Assembly (NCBI GenBank): GCA_036276235.1
Contig: DATBDZ010000442.1
Location: 1 to 10,539 of the forward strand
DNA: 10,539 nt
Source: JANWHF01 sp036276235
GTDB taxonomy: Bacteria > Planctomycetota > Phycisphaerae > Tepidisphaerales > Tepidisphaeraceae
Reading direction: 5' to 3'
In this document: positions 6,265-10,539 of the stretch, in pieces
Layout: each line of letters begins with the position of its first letter
Numbering within the stretch: the stretch's first letter is position 1
The notes under the pieces: generated by a model
Told to the model about the DNA's origin: nothing
Seen by the model: the letters and a program-made list of their open reading frames with translations, nothing else
The model's database searches: none
Made by a program: the position numbers and the translations under genes

Positions 6265-6355
6265 ACGACAAGGCTTGAATGCCAGCCCCCCGTTGTCTAC
6301 CCTATTAGCTTCCGGTTCAGGTCCGGTAGTCGTGGGGCTAGGGAAGGTCAGATTT

Positions 6356-7417
6356 ATGTCCGCAACTGAAACCTATTCGTCCACCGCATTGGCTGAGCCG
6401 CCCAGCGAGCAATCGCCGCGGGCCACCAAGGCGATCGCCCGACATGTGCTCGAGTTTGAACGGCCGCTCGCTCAGCTCGAACGCCAGATCCATGAGCTTG
6501 AGGCCCTCGAAACCCAGAAGCAGGTGGATTATTCCAAAGAGCTTCGCCAGCTTCGCAGCAATTACACCTCGCTGCTTCGAAAAACCTACGACAATCTGAG
6601 TGCCTGGGAAACCGTGCAGGTGGCGCGGCATCCGCAGCGGCCGCTCTTTCGCGATTATGTTGAGATGATCTGCCGCGAGTTCCGCGAAGTGCATGGAGAC
6701 CGCCATTACGGCGATGACCCGGCGATCGTCTGCGGCCTGGCCCGTATGGGTGGCCACAAGGTCATGCTCATCGGCCATCATAAGGGCCGCGATACCAAGG
6801 AAAAGGTGAAGTGCTTCTTTGGCCTGGCCCACCCCGAAGGCTATCGCAAAGCCCTTCGCTGCATGAAGCTGGCGGAGAAGTTCGGCCTGCCGGTCGTCAC
6901 GCTGATCGATACGCCGGGCGCCTATCCCGGCATCGGCGCTGAAGAGCGCGGGCAGGCGGAATCGATCGCCCGCAATCTCATGGAGATGTCGCGCCTGAGA
7001 ACGCCGATCATCAGCATCGTCGTCGGCGAGGGCGGCTCCGGCGGGGCCTTGGGTATCGGCGTCGCCGACCGCGTGGTGATGATGGAGTTCGCCTGGTACT
7101 CGGTCATCAGCCCCGAAGCCTGCTCGGCGATCCTGTTCAAAGACAACGAAAACGCCCCCGAACTGGCCGACAGCCTCAAACTAACCAGCAAACACCTGCG
7201 GCAACTGGGCGTGATCGACGCGATCCTCCCCGAGCCGCTCGGCGGCGCGCACCGCGACCCCCACACCGCCGCCCACACCCTCGGCCAATACATCGCCAAA
7301 ACCGTCCGAGATCTAAAGCGCTGCAAGCTCGACAACCTGCTGGAACGGCGGTACGAGAAGTTCAGGAATCTGGGAGAGTATCTCGAGCCGGCCAAGCGGG
7401 CGGCCAAGGCGGGATAG
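6356..7417 (+). CDS. accA: acetyl-CoA carboxylase carboxyltransferase subunit alpha
   Basis: The 353-residue product is the alpha subunit of the carboxyltransferase that, with AccD, moves CO2 from biotin on AccB to acetyl-CoA to make malonyl-CoA for fatty acid synthesis. Hallmarks are an N-terminal helical region with coiled-coil potential (LERQIHELEALETQK, 41-55), REVHGDRHYGDDPAI (110-124), HHKGRDTKEK (141-150), HPEGYRKALR (159-168), IDTPGAYPGIGAEERGQAE (184-202), GEGGSGGALGIGVADR (224-239) and YSVISPEAC (248-256). There is no zinc finger, as expected since AccD carries it. ATG 6356 is chosen because GGGAAGG lies 8 bases ahead; the longer frame from TTG 6275 adds residues unlike the family. 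It is about 30 residues longer than the E. coli protein, mostly at the N-terminus and the end. The usual Gln of HQKGR is His142 here. Confidence 0.96.
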   Translation: MSATETYSSTALAEPPSEQSPRATKAIARHVLEFERPLAQLERQIHELEALETQKQVDYSKELRQLRSNYTSLLRKTYDNLSAWETVQVARHPQRPLFRDYVEMICREFREVHGDRHYGDDPAIVCGLARMGGHKVMLIGHHKGRDTKEKVKCFFGLAHPEGYRKALRCMKLAEKFGLPVVTLIDTPGAYPGIGAEERGQAESIARNLMEMSRLRTPIISIVVGEGGSGGALGIGVADRVVMMEFAWYSVISPEACSAILFKDNENAPELADSLKLTSKHLRQLGVIDAILPEPLGGAHRDPHTAAHTLGQYIAKTVRDLKRCKLDNLLERRYEKFRNLGEYLEPAKRAAKAG

Positions 7418-7427
7418 TTTGTGGTAA

Positions 7428-7955
7428 ATGGACTTCAAACCTCCCATTGAAGCAGCGACACAGTATTTGGAAGGTCTGTCGCTGGAATGTCAGTCGGCGT
7501 TTATCAAATTTGTCGACAACATACCGACCGTTACCGAGGCGCGAAACTGGCCGCTTCGTGTAAAACTTCGCAGGCTTTTCAAAAGCCTTCTCTTCCAAAA
7601 CAAGCTGATACCGGGCTACACCGTTGAAGTCGTTACCATTGAGGGTGTCGCCTCGGTCCACATGTCACGCAATTTGGTCATCAACTGGGTGAGCTTCACG
7701 CCAAGCAGTCCCGGGGGATTGCTCTTGCCGTTGTGGGCCGCCTTTCCACATTTCACGTCGGTGACGATCTTCTGGCGGATGTGTCCCGGCGAAGACTACA
7801 TGCTTCAATGGCGCGAGTGGTACCGCGGCCTGACGGATGCCGAGCGATTTAAATACCAAGAGCGTTTCCCAACTCCAGCTGATCCGCAACGTGCTTGGGA
7901 GGGTTGGTACGAAATGTTAGGCAAGGCGGAGCAAGCCATTGCGCACGCCTCGTAG
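7428..7955 (+). CDS. hypothetical Trp-rich protein downstream of accA
   Basis: This 175-residue protein starts at an ATG 10 bases after the accA stop and is probably cotranscribed with it. I do not recognise the family. It is rich in aromatic residues, with eight tryptophans (41, 87, 103, 116, 128, 131, 157, 160), and has a basic helix-like stretch PLRVKLRRLFKSLLFQNKL (42-60) followed by beta-like segments YTVEVVTIEGVASVHM (64-79) and LVINWVSFT (83-91). The C-terminal third is charged and helical (YMLQWREWYRGLTDAERFK). The only strongly hydrophobic run, GGLLLPLWAAF (97-107), is too short for a membrane helix, and no signal peptide is seen, so it is probably cytoplasmic. The upstream GTGGTAA is a weak ribosome site, which could mean translational coupling to accA. 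It converges on msrB with a 38 base gap containing no clear terminator. Confidence 0.7.
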   Translation: MDFKPPIEAATQYLEGLSLECQSAFIKFVDNIPTVTEARNWPLRVKLRRLFKSLLFQNKLIPGYTVEVVTIEGVASVHMSRNLVINWVSFTPSSPGGLLLPLWAAFPHFTSVTIFWRMCPGEDYMLQWREWYRGLTDAERFKYQERFPTPADPQRAWEGWYEMLGKAEQAIAHAS

Positions 7956-7993
7956 AAGGTCCGACGAATCAATCCACTTTTTAAAGTAGATCG

Positions 7994-8608
7994 CTACCTG
8001 GCAGGTTGCGTCGCCGGCGCCGCACTATCAGCCAACGTCGCAAGCTTGTCGGCTGGCGTGAACTTCAACGACTCTGAGTTCACGCAAAACCGCAGTCCGG
8101 TTGGCCGCGGGCCGTCGTCGAAGACGTGGCCTAGATGACAATCGCAGCGGGCGCAGAGGATTTCCGTTCGCTTCATGCCGAAGGCGTTGTCGGAATGCTC
8201 GGTGACGTTTTCCTTGGCGACGGGCTGGAAGAAGCTGGGCCAGCCGGTGCCGGAATCGAATTTGTTCGCCGATGAAAAAAGCGGAAGTCCGCAGCAGATG
8301 CAGGAGTAGACGCCTTCCTTGTGATTATCGAGCAGCGTGCCGCAGAAGGGGGCTTCGGTCCCCTTGGCGCGGGCGATTTGGTATTGGGCGGTCGTCAGTT
8401 GCTTCTGCCACTCGGCGTCGCTCTTGACGATCCTGGGCATCGAGATGGGGCCGACTAACTCTCCCCGATTGTTATAGACCTTCACGCTCACCTTCGAGGA
8501 TGGCTGGGTTGTGGATGGCATATCAGCAAAAGCCTTGTAAAGGGAAGTTGCCAGCAGCGCGCTGGGAACAGAAACAGCTGCTGCCTTGAGAATTTTGCGA
8601 CGAGTCAT
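7994..8608 (-). CDS. msrB: Tat-exported peptide-methionine (R)-S-oxide reductase
   Basis: The 204-residue protein reduces methionine-R-sulfoxide in damaged proteins. The N-terminus MTRRKILKAAAVSVPSALLA is a twin-arginine-type signal (R3, R4, hydrophobic 9-22) with possible cleavage after AFA (26-28), placing the enzyme outside the cytoplasmic membrane. The MsrB domain spans about 62-185: structural zinc ligands C103/C106 (YSCICCG) and C152/C155 (CARC), GTGWPSF (120-126), HLGHVFDDGP (158-167) and the catalytic Cys175 in RFCVNS. An extra cysteine, C89 in FCGTLLDN, stands where many MsrBs have other residues and might act in resolving the oxidised enzyme (inference). The ATG at 8608 has GGAGAG 6 bases ahead. 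Pre-folded zinc binding would explain Tat rather than Sec export. It is divergent from the sigma-factor fusion gene. Both ends of the mature part carry TTQP/ATQP linkers. Confidence 0.93.
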   Translation of the reverse strand: MTRRKILKAAAVSVPSALLATSLYKAFADMPSTTQPSSKVSVKVYNNRGELVGPISMPRIVKSDAEWQKQLTTAQYQIARAKGTEAPFCGTLLDNHKEGVYSCICCGLPLFSSANKFDSGTGWPSFFQPVAKENVTEHSDNAFGMKRTEILCARCDCHLGHVFDDGPRPTGLRFCVNSESLKFTPADKLATLADSAAPATQPAR

Positions 8609-8635
8609 GTTGTGCTCTCCAGCGAAATATACGGG

Positions 8636-8664
8636 ATTCTAGCGGGGGCGGATGGAGGCGTCGA
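8636..8664 (-). promoter_or_regulatory. probable msrB promoter (sigma70-like)
   Basis: Read on the minus strand, TCGACG (8664-8659, 4 of 6 to the -35 consensus) and TAGAAT (8641-8636, 5 of 6 to the -10 consensus) are separated by exactly 17 bases and lie 27 bases or more upstream of the msrB ATG. A second -10-like TATATT at 8631-8626 has no partner. Confidence 0.4.
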
Positions 8665-8685
8665 GATTTTTTGCCGCGGCGCTGT

Positions 8686-8703
8686 CACGAATGCTCATCC
8701 GTG
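8686..8703. promoter_or_regulatory. imperfect dyad in the msrB/sigma-fusion divergent region
   Basis: CACGAATG and CATCCGTG are 8 base arms matching as an inverted repeat at 7 of 8 positions around a 2 base centre. Its place in the 132 base gap between divergent genes, upstream of the candidate msrB -35, would suit an operator acting on both genes. A chance occurrence is possible. Confidence 0.25.
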
Positions 8704-8740
8704 GCCGTGTAATAACAGGAAGGTTTATCGGGGAACGCCA

Positions 8741-10539
8741 ATGGATGATTTGGAATTACTCAAACGCTATGCGGAGCAGGGATCGCACGAGGCATTTGCC
8801 GAATTGGTTCGGCGGCATGTGAACCTTGTTTATTCCGCCGCCCTGCGGCAGATGCGCGACCGGCATGCCGCCGAAGATGTCACGCAGAGCGTCTTCCTGA
8901 TTCTCACGCAAAAGGCGGCGAAGCTGCGGCAGCGGGGCGTGGTGCTCTCGGCGTGGCTGCTGCTGGCGACGCGATACGCCGCCCAGGAGACGCGGCGTGG
9001 CAACTCGCGCCGCCAGGTTCGCGAAAGAAAGGCCGCCGAGATGAATCAGGGCGATCCACAGGCGGATGATCCGGCCCGTACCGGCGACACGGATTGGGAA
9101 AAGCTCTCCCCGCTGCTGGACGAGGCCATCGCGCGACTCGCCGACACGCTTCGCGGGCCGCTCGTGCTGCGGTTTTTTGAGAACAAGAGCTTCAAGGAAG
9201 TCGCCAGCCGGCTGGGGATCACCGAAGCCAACGCGCGGCAGCGCGTGACGCGCGGGGTTGATCAACTGCGAGCACTGCTCGCCGAGCGTGGGGCGGCCGT
9301 CGGTGCGCTCTCATTGGAGACACTGCTCTTGTCGAACGCCGTAAGCGATGCGCCACAGGGCTTGGCCGGCGGCCTTAGCGCCATCGCGACAAAAACCGCC
9401 GCTGCCTCGGCGCGCAAGGCCGCGCTGGCCAAAGGCGCCGCGATCGGCGCTATCCCGCTGGGCGGCAAGGCGGCGATGATCGTCATCCTGATCAGCGTCG
9501 CGGCCCTTGCAACGGCCGCGGTTTACAAGATGACGCGTCCCGCGGGACAACTGCTGATGAGCAGCGCCGGAAGCGCGCAAGCGTCAGGCAAGCTTAAAAC
9601 AGTCGGCCGGCCGGCAAGGATTCATGCGATCGTCAAAGCGCCGGATGGCACGATTGTTCCTGGCGCGGAGGTCGCGCTCGCTCGCGCGTCCGCCGCCGCG
9701 ACCGCATACGGCCCGCAGCCCGGCGGCGTGCCGAAGATCACGAGCGGCTCGGATGGGTCATTTGATTTTCCCGATTTTGATGATGCCGCCGCCGTCGTTG
9801 CTCGCGCCGACGAGGGATTTGCGCAGCTTGTCGTCGATGATGTCACGGCCAAAGGCGTGATCGATCTGCAGCCGTGGGCCAGCATCGAAGGGACCGTTCG
9901 CTCCGAGGGCAAGCCTCTGGCCAATCAGACGGTCTCGCTCTCGCGCACCGGCGGCTCTGCCGAGCTGTGGAAGCGATGGCGCATCATGCATGAAGCGCGC
10001 ACCAAGACCGATGAGCGCGGCCACTTCGCATTTCCAAAGGTGGCGGCGGGCGGAATCCGGATCAGCACTGCCGATCCAAACGGGCAGCCCGGCCGCAGCA
10101 TTCAACTGACCATCAAGCCCGGCGAACGAATCGCACTGCCGATTGGTGGCAGCGGCCGAACAATCGTCGGCAACATTAGCGGCGCTGAAAACTTCCCGGT
10201 CTTCCTGGGAAATCTCCAGGCGCTGCCTCCGACAACCCAACCCACGACCGCGCCCGCTATGGCGCGGCTCGCCGGAAGCACGCCGGCGCTGCAGATCAAC
10301 TTTCAGGCAAACAGCAATGGCTCATTCCGCGTGCCCGAAGTCCCGGCCGGTGAATATGTGCTGTTTCTCTATAGCCTTGACGGAGCCGGCTCGAACTTCC
10401 GCGAGACGCTGGCGATGACGCAGACGCAATTCACGGTCGCCGATCAAGCTGTCGCCGCGTCGGAGGCGCCCATTGATCTGGGCACGCTGACGTTGCAGGT
10501 AAATCCAACGCTTCGCGTCGGGCAGATTGCGCCAAACTT
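8741..10539 (+). CDS. ECF sigma factor fused to membrane anchor, CNA-B-like and probable redoxin domains (3' partial)
   Basis: The frame runs from ATG 8741 (GGGG 7 bases ahead) to the window edge without a stop: 599 codons and still open. Residues 10-85 are sigma region 2 (EAFAELVRRHVNLVYSAALR; HAAEDVTQSVFL; SAWLLLATRYA). Residues 122-180 are region 4 with the DNA-binding helix-turn-helix (SFKEVASRLGITEANARQR). An Ala-rich basic stretch leads to one membrane helix at about 244-262, preceded by more positive charge than follows it, so the sigma part is cytoplasmic and the rest outside. Residues 290-370, 380-460 and 520-570 hold repeated beta-sandwich-type units with the GSFDFPDF, GHFAFPKVAAG and GSFRVPEVPAGEY turns typical of carboxypeptidase-regulatory/CNA-B-like domains. 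The last residues, LRVGQIAPN, match the opening of AhpC/TSA-TlpA thioredoxin-like domains, which should continue past the window. ECF factors with C-terminal extensions are known in planctomycetes. Target promoters are unknown. Confidence 0.88.
   Translation, partial: MDDLELLKRYAEQGSHEAFAELVRRHVNLVYSAALRQMRDRHAAEDVTQSVFLILTQKAAKLRQRGVVLSAWLLLATRYAAQETRRGNSRRQVRERKAAEMNQGDPQADDPARTGDTDWEKLSPLLDEAIARLADTLRGPLVLRFFENKSFKEVASRLGITEANARQRVTRGVDQLRALLAERGAAVGALSLETLLLSNAVSDAPQGLAGGLSAIATKTAAASARKAALAKGAAIGAIPLGGKAAMIVILISVAALATAAVYKMTRPAGQLLMSSAGSAQASGKLKTVGRPARIHAIVKAPDGTIVPGAEVALARASAAATAYGPQPGGVPKITSGSDGSFDFPDFDDAAAVVARADEGFAQLVVDDVTAKGVIDLQPWASIEGTVRSEGKPLANQTVSLSRTGGSAELWKRWRIMHEARTKTDERGHFAFPKVAAGGIRISTADPNGQPGRSIQLTIKPGERIALPIGGSGRTIVGNISGAENFPVFLGNLQALPPTTQPTTAPAMARLAGSTPALQINFQANSNGSFRVPEVPAGEYVLFLYSLDGAGSNFRETLAMTQTQFTVADQAVAASEAPIDLGTLTLQVNPTLRVGQIAPN

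Noticed and set aside
6275..6355. Upstream extension of accA from TTG 6275
   Set aside because: The 27 extra residues do not resemble AccA, and ATG 6356 has a good ribosome site 8 bases upstream.
7956..7993. Terminator between the convergent 7428 gene and msrB
   Set aside because: The only dyad (around ACTTTTTAAAGT) would leave a loop of about two bases and has no GC-rich stem.
8756..10299. Several minus-strand frames of 60-170 codons, and short plus-strand frames, under the sigma fusion
   Set aside because: They are GC-rich shadows; the plus frame from 8741 has sigma region 2 and 4 motifs and no stop for 599 codons.

Overview
The window looks like chromosomal DNA of a Planctomycetota bacterium, most likely from the Phycisphaerae side of the phylum (inference). 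Three things point there: two unrelated membrane proteins that each carry a CxxC...CPEC/CSEC zinc ribbon with the Y-[ND]-L-x-G signature common in planctomycete hypothetical proteins; an ECF sigma factor fused to a membrane anchor and extracytoplasmic beta-sandwich-type domains; and Thr-Thr-Gln-Pro linkers recurring in exported proteins. The DNA is GC-rich. I see no rRNA, tRNA, CRISPR array, transposase or phage gene.

Layout. 2-409 is the 3' end of a probable lipoprotein gene, closed by a strong rho-independent terminator (458-494). 512-806 is non-coding and holds a degenerate 32-33 bp tandem repeat running into a 48 bp near-perfect palindrome. 830-1297 encodes a small zinc-ribbon membrane protein. 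1411-2397 is galE (UDP-glucose 4-epimerase) behind a perfect TATAAT box, followed by a large palindrome built of 7 bp units (2399-2517). 2599-3921 encodes a Pro/Ala-rich protein with two C-terminal membrane helices. On the minus strand, a probable operon reads tyrA (6106-5258), a small frameshifted ORF (5243-5071) and a second zinc-ribbon protein (5043-4006). The divergent tyrA/accA gap carries a third palindrome, built of 8 bp units (6125-6264). accA (6356-7417) is followed 10 bases later by an unrecognised Trp-rich protein (7428-7955). msrB with a Tat signal (8608-7994, minus) is divergent from the largest gene in the window (8741 to the end, still open): ECF sigma factor, membrane helix, carboxypeptidase-regulatory/CNA-B-like domains, and what looks like the start of a thioredoxin-like (TlpA/redoxin) domain.

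How they fit. galE, tyrA and accA are core metabolism (nucleotide sugars, tyrosine, malonyl-CoA) and show no common pathway. The more interesting parts are the msrB/sigma-fusion pair, which may be an envelope redox-repair and sensing unit; the three intergenic palindromes whose arms are, or are joined to, short tandem repeats; and the small -1 frameshifted ORF behind tyrA.
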